From positions 1-64,000 of the forward strand of contig CAVXKL010000001.1 of NCBI GenBank assembly GCA_963762395.1: a stretch of DNA of 64,000 bases, written 5' to 3'. Source of the DNA: JAJZKE01 sp963762395 (GTDB lineage: Bacteria; Patescibacteriota; Saccharimonadia; Saccharimonadales; UBA4665). A program made the position numbers and the translations under genes. The notes under the pieces were generated by a model. The model was not told where the DNA came from. It saw only the letters and a program-made list of their open reading frames with translations, and did not search any database. Below are positions 48,291 to 57,297 of the stretch, in pieces (the first letter of the stretch is position 1; every line of letters begins with the position of its first letter).

Positions 48291-49416
48291 TCGGGTCAGG
48301 GGGCGAGATCCTGGACGTCTCTGTGGTCTATCGGGTTCACCCAGGCCTGGCGCTCGACGTGTCGTTGAGCATGGGCCGCGAGATCGGCGTCGTATTCGGG
48401 CCCTCGGGCGCCGGCAAGACCACGCTGCTCCGGTTGATCGCTGGGCTCGCGACCCCCGGCGGAGGACACGTACGCCTGGAGGATCAAATCCTGTTTGACG
48501 CTTCGTGCGCGGTCAATCGACCGCTACGGTCGCGCCGGCTGGGGATGATCTTTCAGGACGACTGGCTTTTCCCACACCTCAGCGTCGCGGCCAACGTTGC
48601 GTTCGGTCTGAAGGGCTGGCGACGCGAGAGGGCGGCGTCGCGGTTGCGTGAAGTGGCGGCGCTCTGCGGGGTTGACGGGCTGCTCGACCGACGGCCGGCG
48701 AGCCTGTCGGGCGGCGAGCGGCAGCGAGTCGGTCTGGCCCGGGCGCTCGCGCCTCGGCCTCGACTGCTGCTTTGTGACGAGCCGGTTTCGGCGCTGGATT
48801 TACCGAACCGCCATTCGCTTCTGGAACGCCTGCGCAACGTCCAGCGCGTCGAGTCGATCCCGATGCTCTACGTGACACACAGCCCGTCGGAGGCAATCTC
48901 TCTCGGCACGAAACTGTTCCTGCTGGAACACGGCCGCATCGTCGGCTGCGGCGATCCTCTGGACGTCTTGAGCGGCGCGGCTGGAGCACGGGCCGGACCG
49001 GTCGCCTGGGACAGCATGCGCAATGTCTTTCCCGCGCAGATCGTCAATCACGCGACCGAGCAAACAGCGACTCAGGTCGCAATCAACGGTGGGCCGGAGC
49101 TGATCGTCCCGTTCATCGATCGCGGTTGCGGAACGCGCGTCGTTGTCGAGGTCCGCGGGGACGACATCTTGCTTGCTCGCCAGCCGATCGGCGGTCTCTC
49201 CGCCCGCAATCAGATTGCCGGCACAGTCGAACGCATCGTTCCCCGCGGAGCCGACGCCGAAGTCGTCGCCCGCACGGGTGAGGTCACCTGGCTCGTCAGC
49301 CTGGTCGCGCCGCGGTCGAGCAGCTCGAACTCGCGCCCGGAGCTCCGGTCCAACTGATCATCAAGGCGAGAAGCTGCCACGTCTTTACGGATGACTCCCC
49401 CTCGCCCCAGGTCTGA
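48287..49416 (+). CDS. modC: molybdate ABC transporter, ATP-binding protein (frameshift near the end)
   Basis: GTG 48287. Walker A FGPSGAGKTT, Q-loop MIFQDDWLFPHLSV, signature LSGGERQRVGLARAL, Walker B LLLCDEPVSALD and H-loop VTHS all read in one frame. A TOBE-type molybdate-binding domain follows (RNQIAGTVERIVPRGADAEVVARTGEVTWLVSLV). Near 49,310 the frame shifts; read in the next frame, the tail VEQLELAPGAPVQLIIKARSCHVF ends with TGA at 49414-49416. Last planctomycete gene before the junction. Confidence 0.9.
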
Positions 49417-49433
49417 TCGTGGTCAACTTAGTG
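49417..49433. other. composition junction, planctomycete-like to Saccharibacteria-like
   Basis: Left of this 17-base stretch, GC-rich planctomycete genes end with the modC stop; right of it, AT-rich DNA begins, and the first gene ends at 49434 on the other strand. No IS end, tRNA, att site or repeat is visible here. Most likely an assembly join. Confidence 0.75.
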
Positions 49434-49877
49434 CTAATGGTTCATAACAACAATTTCAGTAGCTGTAAAAGAGCTGCTAGATGAACCTTGACCGCCTAAT
49501 ACCGTGACCGTATCGTCAACACTGGGCATAACGTTGTTAGCATACTGCGTTGTGCTGGTGGTCGTTACTGTATTAGTTGTTCCGTCACCGATAACCATCA
49601 GGGTGTTGCCATTAACGGCTGTTACTACGCCTGTTAATCGGCTGCCGGCCTGTTGGGAATTAGGATTAAAACCAAAACCTTCCCTATAGCCGTTAAGGCC
49701 CGAACGGAAACTGTACGTATTAGATCTAACGATTGTATTTGTGTGTGTCCTATGGCCGACAAATACGCCAACCTCAAAAACAATTACTAAAACCAATAAA
49801 GCCACTAAAATGGCTACGACCTTATTGACTCTCAGTGAATGATCAACGCTGTTACTTATTTCATGTTCGCTAGCCAT
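49434..49877 (-). CDS. membrane-anchored protein with DUF5666-like domain
   Basis: 147 residues: VVAILVALLVLVIVFEVGVFVG is a single N-terminal membrane helix; the outer part holds GVVTAVNGNTLMVIGDGTTNTVTTT and DTVTVLGGQ, an OB-like DUF5666-type repeat. A strong GGAGG site precedes ATG 49877. The stop TAG lies within 20 bases of the composition junction, and the gene looks complete. Confidence 0.65.
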   Translation of the reverse strand: MASEHEISNSVDHSLRVNKVVAILVALLVLVIVFEVGVFVGHRTHTNTIVRSNTYSFRSGLNGYREGFGFNPNSQQAGSRLTGVVTAVNGNTLMVIGDGTTNTVTTTSTTQYANNVMPSVDDTVTVLGGQGSSSSSFTATEIVVMNH

Positions 49878-49979
49878 ATATAAACCTCCAGGTTTAGGGA
49901 TATATCAAATCTAGCTGAGAAATTACTTAAACAGCAATTATCTGACTAGTTACTAATAAACATAACTGATATTATCTAG

Positions 49980-52487
49980 ATGAAGGAAATGGATAAAGAA
50001 AAGGCTAAAAGCCTAGACGTAAGCCAAGTATTAGGGGAGCTAAAAACATCTCAAACGGGTCTCACCGCGCAGGAAGTAAAAAGCCGTCTAATTACCTATG
50101 GCCTAAACATCATTAAAAATGAAGCTAAACATAAAACTCTTAAAATCTTAGTTAAGCAGTTCAAAAACTCGCTTGTCTATCTTCTAGTAGTAGCCTGCCT
50201 AATATCTTTTGCCGTTCATAACATAGATGACGGTGTAGTCATTGCCGTAATTCTAGTCTTAAACACTGGCCTTGGCTTTTACCAAGAATATAAGTCAGAG
50301 AAGGCAGTTGAGAAACTGGAGAGACTAGTTGGCAAAGAAATTCTAGTAATTAGAGACGGTAGTGAAGAGTTAATCCCGGAAAGTCAATTAGTCCCTGGTG
50401 ACGTTGTACTTTTAAAAGAAGGTGACGTTGTTCCGGCTGATGTTAGACTATTCAGTGCCGATGATCTATCCGTCAACGAATCACAGCTAACAGGTGAATC
50501 ATTACCTGTAGCTAAAAAGATTAGCGGTGATCAGTCAATTGTTTTTGCCGGCAGTACTATCGAAGAAGGTGAAGGCAAAGGCATTGTTTTTGCCACCGCC
50601 CTGAATACAGAGCTTGGTAAGATTGCTCATCTGTCTAGTGAAACAAAAAGGGTTACCCAGTTTGAGAAATCTCTAGGCGCCTTCAGTACATTCTTAGTAA
50701 AAGTTACCTTTTTAACCCTGCTTGGCGTCTTTATCTTGAAGCTAATAATAAGTAATGGGGATACAGACATTAGTACCTTAGCTCTGTTTATTATTGCCCT
50801 ATCGATTGCTGTCGTACCTGAAGCTATGCCTGTTATTACAACCGTTACTTTATCTAGCGGAGCCCTAAACCTAGCTAAAAGACATGTTATAACAAAGACA
50901 CTAACGGCAGTTGAGGACCTGGGCGACATTAACGTTCTTTGCAGCGATAAAACGGGGACCTTAACCGAAAACAGTTTAACTGTTACCCAGCTTACTGCTA
51001 ACGATAATGAGTTTTTCCAGCTGCTTGCAATAGTATCGCTCGAGGACCTGGACAAAAAGCACATTAAACTGCAGAGCTCTTTTGATAAGGCCTTTCTAGA
51101 CTATATTCCTGAAGAAATCCAAAAGAAGGCGGAGGAGTTTAAAAGACTTAAGGAACTACCTTTTGATCCTGCCGCTAGAAGGCGTCGGGTAGTTGCCAGA
51201 AACGGCGACAAAACATATTTAATTGAAGTTGGCTCTGTTGAAACATTACTTCACCTAACCAATCATGATAAATCTAGTCAGTATCTGGATGTAATTAAAA
51301 AGGACGCCAAGGTTGGACTTAGACACCTAGCTATTGCCTATAAAGAAGTGGACTATAAATCAGATAGTTTTGACATTTTAAAAAACGAGGAAGGCCTAAT
51401 ATTTATAGGTTTTTGTTCACTGGAAGATCCCCTAAGGCCGTCAGCTAAACAAACCATAAAACTGGCTGAGAAGCTTGGCGTTGAAATTAAGATACTTTCT
51501 GGAGACAGTCGGGAAGTAACTCAATACGTTGCTCAAGAAGTCGGACTTATTAAAGAAAGCGAGACTGTCTTTATTGGTGATGAAGTTGAGACGATGAATG
51601 ATGAAAAACTAATCGAAGTACTTAAAAGTCATAATGCCTTTGCCAGACTAAATCCGGAACAAAAATACCGCATCATTAAACTTCTAAAACTGAGCGGTAA
51701 AGTTGTTGGCTACCAAGGTGACGGTATAAATGACGCACCAGCCCTCAAGCTGGCTGACGTCGCCATAGCGGTTAATAACGCTACTGATGTTGCCCAGGAA
51801 AGTGCCGACATTCTGCTCCTGAGAAATGATATTGGCGTAGTTATAAACGGCATTAAATACGGCCGCGAAATATTCGCCAACATTAATAAATACATTAGAT
51901 TTACCTTTGTCAGTAACTGGGGTAATTTCTTTGCCCTGTCAGCCCTTTATCTGCTATCCGTTAATAGCTTACCGATACTGCCCGTCCAGGTGCTATTAAC
52001 GTCCTTGCTTACCGATCTGCCCTGCGTAACTATTGCTACAGATAACGTCGATAAAAATGACCTCAGCCGGCCAAGTAAATTTAATATTCACTCCCTGATG
52101 TTTATATCTATTTTCCTCGGTACCCTAACAGCTGTTTTTGAAATCATGTTCTATTCAATAGTAAAGTCCCATTCAGCCGGCGTGGCCTCAACCGGACTTT
52201 ATCTATTCTTAACATTCATAGCTCTCATAGTTATCTTTTCCATTAGAAATAAAGACCACTTCTGGCGGGCTCCTAAACTATCCAGGCCGATGAAAACATC
52301 TTTCGCTGCCATAGCTGTCATTTCTGTCGCTTTAGTATATCTGCCGTTCACCAAGAGGATACTGGGTTTCAGCAACTTCTCAATAAGCCTCTTCTCGGTA
52401 ATGATCCTTCTAACATTAGTTTACTTTGTAGTAATGGATACGGTTAAGGTTTGGTTTTATAAGACAGCAATAGGCAAGAACCTGTAA
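49980..52487 (+). CDS. cation-transporting P-type ATPase (HAD-IC type)
   Basis: About 835 residues, intact. Actuator motif LTGES (about residue 170), phosphorylation site CSDKTGTLTEN (Asp about 322), nucleotide domain, hinge GDGINDAPALKLADVAIA (about 580), then four to six C-terminal helices. The M4 motif VPEAMPVI differs from the heavy-metal CPx motif, placing it near the Ca2+/Mg2+ P2/P3 types; the ion cannot be fixed. ATG 49989 has an AAGGAA just upstream and is an alternative start to 49980. In a reduced epibiont genome it would serve ion homeostasis. Confidence 0.9.
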   Translation: MKEMDKEKAKSLDVSQVLGELKTSQTGLTAQEVKSRLITYGLNIIKNEAKHKTLKILVKQFKNSLVYLLVVACLISFAVHNIDDGVVIAVILVLNTGLGFYQEYKSEKAVEKLERLVGKEILVIRDGSEELIPESQLVPGDVVLLKEGDVVPADVRLFSADDLSVNESQLTGESLPVAKKISGDQSIVFAGSTIEEGEGKGIVFATALNTELGKIAHLSSETKRVTQFEKSLGAFSTFLVKVTFLTLLGVFILKLIISNGDTDISTLALFIIALSIAVVPEAMPVITTVTLSSGALNLAKRHVITKTLTAVEDLGDINVLCSDKTGTLTENSLTVTQLTANDNEFFQLLAIVSLEDLDKKHIKLQSSFDKAFLDYIPEEIQKKAEEFKRLKELPFDPAARRRRVVARNGDKTYLIEVGSVETLLHLTNHDKSSQYLDVIKKDAKVGLRHLAIAYKEVDYKSDSFDILKNEEGLIFIGFCSLEDPLRPSAKQTIKLAEKLGVEIKILSGDSREVTQYVAQEVGLIKESETVFIGDEVETMNDEKLIEVLKSHNAFARLNPEQKYRIIKLLKLSGKVVGYQGDGINDAPALKLADVAIAVNNATDVAQESADILLLRNDIGVVINGIKYGREIFANINKYIRFTFVSNWGNFFALSALYLLSVNSLPILPVQVLLTSLLTDLPCVTIATDNVDKNDLSRPSKFNIHSLMFISIFLGTLTAVFEIMFYSIVKSHSAGVASTGLYLFLTFIALIVIFSIRNKDHFWRAPKLSRPMKTSFAAIAVISVALVYLPFTKRILGFSNFSISLFSVMILLTLVYFVVMDTVKVWFYKTAIGKNL

Positions 52488-52509
52488 CCAGACCAATAAC
52501 TATTTCTCC

Positions 52510-53106
52510 CTAAAGATGTTTGCCGTAGTAATACCAAAAGTGATGAAGGGTAAGGGCGATAAGTAGGATGAACCAAAGAACTATCAGGTCTAAATGATAA
52601 CGTCTTAAAAATACGGATAGTTTTTGAGGCAGCTTGATATGCCTCCTTTCAAGGTTGTATAGCGTTAGATACCAGACGGCTATATAGACGATAACATCAA
52701 CACCAAGGCAAAAAGGGCAGAGAGCATGAATCCTATAGACGCTCAGAATAAATAACCATATAGCAAAACCAATACCGCCTATACCGCCAATCTCTAAACA
52801 TCGCCAAAACCATCTCTTAAACTGAGCTCCAGCTAACATGCTTATACCGACAGTTAGCAAAACAGGAAAGGCCAATAAGCCAACGAAGGATGATGGAAAA
52901 CCAAGGATGTGCCCTTGTTTAGAGTTAATAACATTGCCGCAGCTGACCACAGGATTGAGGTTACAGGCTGGATGGTAAGAGGGATTCAGCCATATATTTA
53001 TCTGATCATGAACCAGGATTAATGAGCAAACTATACCAATGACTCCGGCAACAACTAATATATATGGTAAAACCTTAACAAAACTTGGTGTTTTCTTTAG
53101 AGCCAT
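52510..53106 (-). CDS. vitamin K epoxide reductase family protein
   Basis: 198 residues with five membrane helices. Redox cysteines: C130-P-F-C133 as the quinone-side CxxC and C48/C56 as the shuttle pair, with the family's Ser/Thr in the loop. VKOR reoxidises the disulfide oxidase (DsbA-like) needed for disulfide-bonded surface proteins. TATAAT lies 7 bases upstream of ATG 53106, so the mRNA is probably leaderless. Convergent with the ATPase gene. Confidence 0.9.
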   Translation of the reverse strand: MALKKTPSFVKVLPYILVVAGVIGIVCSLILVHDQINIWLNPSYHPACNLNPVVSCGNVINSKQGHILGFPSSFVGLLAFPVLLTVGISMLAGAQFKRWFWRCLEIGGIGGIGFAIWLFILSVYRIHALCPFCLGVDVIVYIAVWYLTLYNLERRHIKLPQKLSVFLRRYHLDLIVLWFILLIALTLHHFWYYYGKHL

Positions 53107-53181
53107 TATCTAAATTATACACACAAGATATTAACTACCAGTAGTCTAAATTTACTATTAGAACCTTCAAACCTAATCTAG

Positions 53182-53204
53182 GTATAAGGTATACTTGTTG
53201 GTAA
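53182..53204 (+). promoter_or_regulatory. leaderless-type promoter, conserved at 54342-54363
   Basis: TATACTTGTTGGTA immediately precedes both paralogous ATGs (53204 and 54363); a TATACT -10 element ending 8 bases before ATG would put the start of transcription at or near the first codon. No Shine-Dalgarno sequence is present. Confidence 0.45.
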
Positions 53205-54292
53205 TGAAGCGCTTGTCTAGGGTTTTAGCAGGGCTGGGAGCGGGTCTTTCTGCTCTGATTGTTTTAAGTACTTTTATGTCAACCCAGGCTAGTGCGGCCA
53301 GCATTAGTTTAACTACATCACCGGTTTCTGAAGTCATTAGCGCTAAGCCTGGTACAACCACCTCGACAGTTCTGCACGTTGAAAATAACGGTCCCGAACC
53401 AATACCAATGAAGATTAAGCTGTTTACTTTTGGAGCTGAAGGCACCAGCGGTAAACCGGCTCTAGAACAACCAACTAGTGCAGACACCTTCCTAAATTGG
53501 GCTAGTTTTTCACCAAATGCCTTTATGGCTCAGGTAAATGTGCCGATTGCAGTTACAATGACCTTAAACATACCCAAGACAGCTAACCTGGGATATAACA
53601 TTGGCGTTGCTTTTGAACCAGTCACAGTTACAACTCTAACTTCTCCAGGCGCATCTATTAACGGCACAAATGTTATTCTTGTTCTATTAAACACTAATTC
53701 GTCTAATGAAAAACCCTCTATTAGGCTATCCAGCTTTACGGCTACCAGGAAGCTATATGAATACTTACCGGCCACATTTAGCGTAAACGTTCATAACAAC
53801 GGCAATATATTCATCGCACCCGGTGGCGATATCTTCATTAGTAAAAATAAGAACTTCTCTCCAGGCTCCATCATTGACACCATACCAGTCAATACAGCCC
53901 AAGGGAATGTCTTGCCGGGGACTAACAGAATTTTCCAAGTTCAGTGGGCAGATGGCTTCCCGGTAAACATCGCTAAAGATATTAAGGGTGTTCCGGTAGT
54001 AAAGAATAATCAGCCCGTTTACCAGTTAAATTGGAACTTCACTCATGCTAACAAATTTCGTGTTGGCGAGTACTATGCCAAACTTATTCTCAGCTACTCT
54101 AACGGTATCAGGCAGGTTCCTATTAGTGCCATAGTTTCATTCTGGATTATGCCTTGGAAGATTATCTTGCTTGGGCTACTTCTATTTGTCTTAATGTCCA
54201 TTGGCTTAATGGTTACCGTTAACTACTTTATCCATCGCCTAAGAAGAATCCGAGGAAAGACAGCTAAACTACAAAATAAGAAATCAGAATGA
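53204..54292 (+). CDS. surface protein with C-terminal anchor, DUF916-like (paralogue 1)
   Basis: About 362 residues. Signal sequence RVLAGLGAGLSALIVLSTFMSTQASAA, then Ig-like beta domains (ISLTTSPVSEVISAKPGTTTSTVLHVENNGPEPIPMKIKLF and FSVNVHNNGNIFIAPGGDIFI), and a membrane helix near the C-terminus (IILLGLLLFVLMSIGLMVTVNYF) with a basic tail. The architecture resembles WxL/DUF916 peptidoglycan-binding proteins. A tandem paralogue follows directly. The stop TGA is in use here. Confidence 0.7.
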   Translation: MKRLSRVLAGLGAGLSALIVLSTFMSTQASAASISLTTSPVSEVISAKPGTTTSTVLHVENNGPEPIPMKIKLFTFGAEGTSGKPALEQPTSADTFLNWASFSPNAFMAQVNVPIAVTMTLNIPKTANLGYNIGVAFEPVTVTTLTSPGASINGTNVILVLLNTNSSNEKPSIRLSSFTATRKLYEYLPATFSVNVHNNGNIFIAPGGDIFISKNKNFSPGSIIDTIPVNTAQGNVLPGTNRIFQVQWADGFPVNIAKDIKGVPVVKNNQPVYQLNWNFTHANKFRVGEYYAKLILSYSNGIRQVPISAIVSFWIMPWKIILLGLLLFVLMSIGLMVTVNYFIHRLRRIRGKTAKLQNKKSE

Positions 54293-54362
54293 TCACTACA
54301 TGAACCATTTCAAACAGTCTAAACCCGGCATGTTAAGAATCAGGCAAGTATACTTGTTGGTA

Positions 54363-55466
54363 ATGAAGCGCTTGTCTAGGGTTTTAGCAGGGCTGGGAGC
54401 AGGTCTTTCTGCTTTTATTGTTTTAAGCACTTTCATGACAGCTCAGGCCAATGCTGCAGGTATTAGCCTAACCACATCGCCAGTCTCTGAGGTCATTAGC
54501 GCTAAGCCTGGTACAACCACCTCGACAGTTCTGCACGTTGAAAATAACGGTCCTGAACCAATACCAATGAAGATTAAGCTGTTTACCTTTGGCGCTGAAG
54601 GCACTAGCGGTAAACCAGCCTTGGAGCAGCCAACCAGCGCCGATACCTTCCTAAATTGGGCTAGTTTTTCACCAGATGCCTTTATGGCCCAGGTAAACGT
54701 TCCGGTGGCTGTAACCATGACCCTAAATATCCCTAAAACGGCTAATCTGGGATATAACATTGGCGTTGCCTTTGAACCAGTCACAGTTACAACCCTAACT
54801 TCTCCCGGTGCATCTATTAACGGTACGAATGTTATTCTGGTTCTTTTGAACACCAAGTCTTCTAACGAGAGTCCCTCACTGGCATTATCCAGCTTTACGG
54901 CTACCAGGAAGCTATATGAATACTTACCGGCTACCTTTTCTATTAACGTTCATAATAACGGCAATATATTTCTAGCTCCCGGCGGTGACATCTTTATTAG
55001 TAAGAACAAGAACTTTTCTCCAGGCTCCATCATTGACACCATACCAGTCAATACAGCCCAAGGGAATGTTCTGCCAGGTACAAATAGAATATATCAGGTG
55101 TCATGGTCGGATGGCTTCCCGGTCAATGTTGCCAAAGAGATTAACGGCGTCCCAGTCGTTAAAAACAATCAGCCAGTTTATGAGTTGCGGTGGAACTTTG
55201 CTCATACCAACAAATTTCGTATTGGCAAATATTACGCCAAATTAATCTTAAGTTACTCTAATGGCGTTAGACAGGTACCCCTTAGTGCCATAGTTTCATT
55301 CTGGGTCATGCCCTGGAAGATTATCTTACTGGCGCTACTGTTTATCTTAATATTTATTAGCCTAATAATTACCGTTATATACTTAGTCCACCGCTTGAGA
55401 AAAATCCAGGGAAAGGCATCGAAACAGCATGTCAGAGTCAAACGAGACAGCTCAGACCAGCAGTAA
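54363..55466 (+). CDS. surface protein with C-terminal anchor, DUF916-like (paralogue 2)
   Basis: About 367 residues, nearly identical to the gene at 53204 for the first 150 residues and still close afterwards; the C-terminal anchor differs slightly (IILLALLFILIFISLIITVIYLV). It has the same TATACTTGTTGGTA just before ATG. A tandem duplication about 1.16 kb apart. The 3' end overlaps the next gene by 38 bases. Confidence 0.7.
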   Translation: MKRLSRVLAGLGAGLSAFIVLSTFMTAQANAAGISLTTSPVSEVISAKPGTTTSTVLHVENNGPEPIPMKIKLFTFGAEGTSGKPALEQPTSADTFLNWASFSPDAFMAQVNVPVAVTMTLNIPKTANLGYNIGVAFEPVTVTTLTSPGASINGTNVILVLLNTKSSNESPSLALSSFTATRKLYEYLPATFSINVHNNGNIFLAPGGDIFISKNKNFSPGSIIDTIPVNTAQGNVLPGTNRIYQVSWSDGFPVNVAKEINGVPVVKNNQPVYELRWNFAHTNKFRIGKYYAKLILSYSNGVRQVPLSAIVSFWVMPWKIILLALLFILIFISLIITVIYLVHRLRKIQGKASKQHVRVKRDSSDQQ

Positions 55467-56064
55467 TAACAAGCCCCTAAAAAAGAGTCATAAAAAGCAT
55501 ATTTTAATGGGGCTTTTAGTTTTTCTTGTGATTGCTGTCGGCATCTTTGTTTATGAAGTAAATAACCTAAACGGTACTGCTACCGGCGTAATCACTCATG
55601 CAAAACAAATAATCACCTCAAATGTTAAAAGCTATAATTTTACACCGGTTGAAGTAAGAGGCACCCAAGTAAGCTTCTCTTACCCCACCTTTATGTCTGT
55701 ATATAGCGCCGCTCAAAAACCAGCTTATCCAATCCTGGCTTCTTATGAGTATAGCTATTACGACATTAAGACATGGCTCTTAAATATTACCGTCACCAAA
55801 CTTAACGCTGATAGCCTGTCTGCCGATAGCTCATACTATGCCGATCTGTTAACTCCCAGTGAATATAGCCAATCAACGGTCAAAATTAATGGTAAGAGTT
55901 ATGTTGTAATGACAAATAAAGATGCATTAGGCTTTTACGAAGTGGCCTTCTCTTTAAATAATAGTAGGTCAGCTGAAATAGCATTAATCGGCAACGATGA
56001 TTCGGGAACTGCTAACCTTCAAAAGACGTTTAATATGGTACTGTCTAGCTTTTCCTGGAATTAG
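55429..56064 (+). CDS. membrane-anchored surface protein, unknown
   Basis: 211 residues: basic N-terminus, one membrane helix (ILMGLLVFLVIAVGIFVYEV), then an extracytoplasmic beta-rich domain (VEVRGTQVSFSYPTFMSVYS, LNITVTKLNADSLS). It overlaps the preceding surface gene by 38 bases, so it belongs to the same unit. No family recognised. Confidence 0.6.
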   Translation: MSESNETAQTSSNNKPLKKSHKKHILMGLLVFLVIAVGIFVYEVNNLNGTATGVITHAKQIITSNVKSYNFTPVEVRGTQVSFSYPTFMSVYSAAQKPAYPILASYEYSYYDIKTWLLNITVTKLNADSLSADSSYYADLLTPSEYSQSTVKINGKSYVVMTNKDALGFYEVAFSLNNSRSAEIALIGNDDSGTANLQKTFNMVLSSFSWN

Positions 56065-56123
56065 CCCAAACCGTCTGAAATAGCTTATAATATTTTGTTA
56101 TGTGTAAGTTCAAACACATATTA

Positions 56124-56155
56124 GACTCTGCCGACTAACTAAGCAGGGTCTTTTT
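56124..56155 (+). terminator. intrinsic terminator at the IS left end
   Basis: GACTCTGC (56124-56131) pairs with GCAGGGTC (56143-56150), with an 11-base loop, then TTTTT. It ends three bases before the transposase GTG and uses the IS inverted repeat as one arm. It would stop outside transcription from entering the transposase. Confidence 0.65.
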
Positions 56156-56157
56156 AG

Positions 56158-57249
56158 GTGCAGCAAGTATATCTAGACGCATACTGGGTGGGTTATGCTC
56201 GTAAGGCTATGAATAACTTACAAGACATAACCCAACATAAAGATTACCAAACAATTAAGTACCGGCTAAATATTATCTGTTTCTATGACGACTATGGATC
56301 CGAAGCTACTAGACGAGCTTTTAATGTCTCCAGGGCTACTGTCTTTAACTGGAAGAAACGCTTGAGCGCCGGTAACGGCCAGCTCAGTGCTCTAGCGCCA
56401 TATACCAGGCGGCCTAAGGCTTACCGGACAGGCCAGGATCTAGCTTGGCATAGACAGCAGATTCTTAAACTAAGAACTGCTCACCCTGGACTAGGCAAAG
56501 ACAAGCTTAAGCCTATGCTGGATACGGCTAGCCGTTTCAACGGCCAACCTCAACTGTCGGTCTCGACTATTGGCCGTTTAGTTACCAAGCTCCAGGTTAA
56601 GGGGCAGTTACCATCTCATCGACAGTTAAGCTATATGGCTAGAACTGGGCGCTTGGTTAAGCCCCATTCACCCATACCAAAGTTTAAGAAGCTGCGCCGG
56701 GCTGGCTTTAGACCCCAGACACCTGGTGACCTAGTCCAAGTAGACTGCGTTATTAAGGTCATTGATGGCTTAAGGCGTTACGTTATCTCCGCTATTGATT
56801 ACCATAGTGAATTTGCCTTTAGCTATGGCTACAAGAGTCTAAGTTCAACCATGAGCCAGGACTTTCTAGTTAAGCTGAGGCAGGTAGCCCCATTTGATAT
56901 TAAGAGAGTCCAGACGGATAACGGCAGCGAATTCTACAAACATTTCCATCGGGCTACCGAACAGTTGAACTTAATCCACTTCTTTAACTATCCCAGAAGC
57001 CCTAAGATGAACGCTAAGATTGAACGGTTTAACCGGACAGTTCAGGAAGAGTTTGTTGACTGGCATCTAGACGACATGGCCTTAGACTTAGACGGATTCA
57101 ACCTTAAGTTGATGGATTACCTGATTTGGTACAACACCGAAAGACCCCACCATACTCTTAAACAGAAAAGCCCTATGCAATACCTGCTGGATTATCTACA
57201 ATTACCTAGGCGAGAGTCTAATATGTTATGGACGGATACATGCTATTGA
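56158..57249 (+). CDS. IS481-family transposase (DDE integrase)
   Basis: 363 residues. A helix-turn-helix near the start (ATRRAFNVSRATVFNWKKRL) and the integrase core with the DDE triad: VQVDCV (Asp about 197), QTDNGSEF (Asp about 254), and PKMNAKIERFNRTVQEEF (Glu about 289). A complete and probably active enzyme. The GTG at 56158 is taken as start; ATG 56209 is an alternative. Confidence 0.9.
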   Translation: MQQVYLDAYWVGYARKAMNNLQDITQHKDYQTIKYRLNIICFYDDYGSEATRRAFNVSRATVFNWKKRLSAGNGQLSALAPYTRRPKAYRTGQDLAWHRQQILKLRTAHPGLGKDKLKPMLDTASRFNGQPQLSVSTIGRLVTKLQVKGQLPSHRQLSYMARTGRLVKPHSPIPKFKKLRRAGFRPQTPGDLVQVDCVIKVIDGLRRYVISAIDYHSEFAFSYGYKSLSSTMSQDFLVKLRQVAPFDIKRVQTDNGSEFYKHFHRATEQLNLIHFFNYPRSPKMNAKIERFNRTVQEEFVDWHLDDMALDLDGFNLKLMDYLIWYNTERPHHTLKQKSPMQYLLDYLQLPRRESNMLWTDTCY

Positions 57250-57297
57250 CAGTATTTATGATGTAACTTATGCTTAATTCAAAGGATTAATAAAAAA

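Larger units (their letters stand above)
56096..57252 (+). mobile_element. IS481-like insertion sequence
   Basis: Inner inverted repeats ACATATTAGACTCT (56116-56129) and AGAGTCTAATATGT (57213-57226) are exact; the ends TGT (56096) and ACA(G) (57250-57252) bracket the transposase. TATTT on both sides (56091-56095, 57253-57257) may be the target duplication. The outer parts of the ends diverge, so the exact limits are tentative. Confidence 0.6.
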
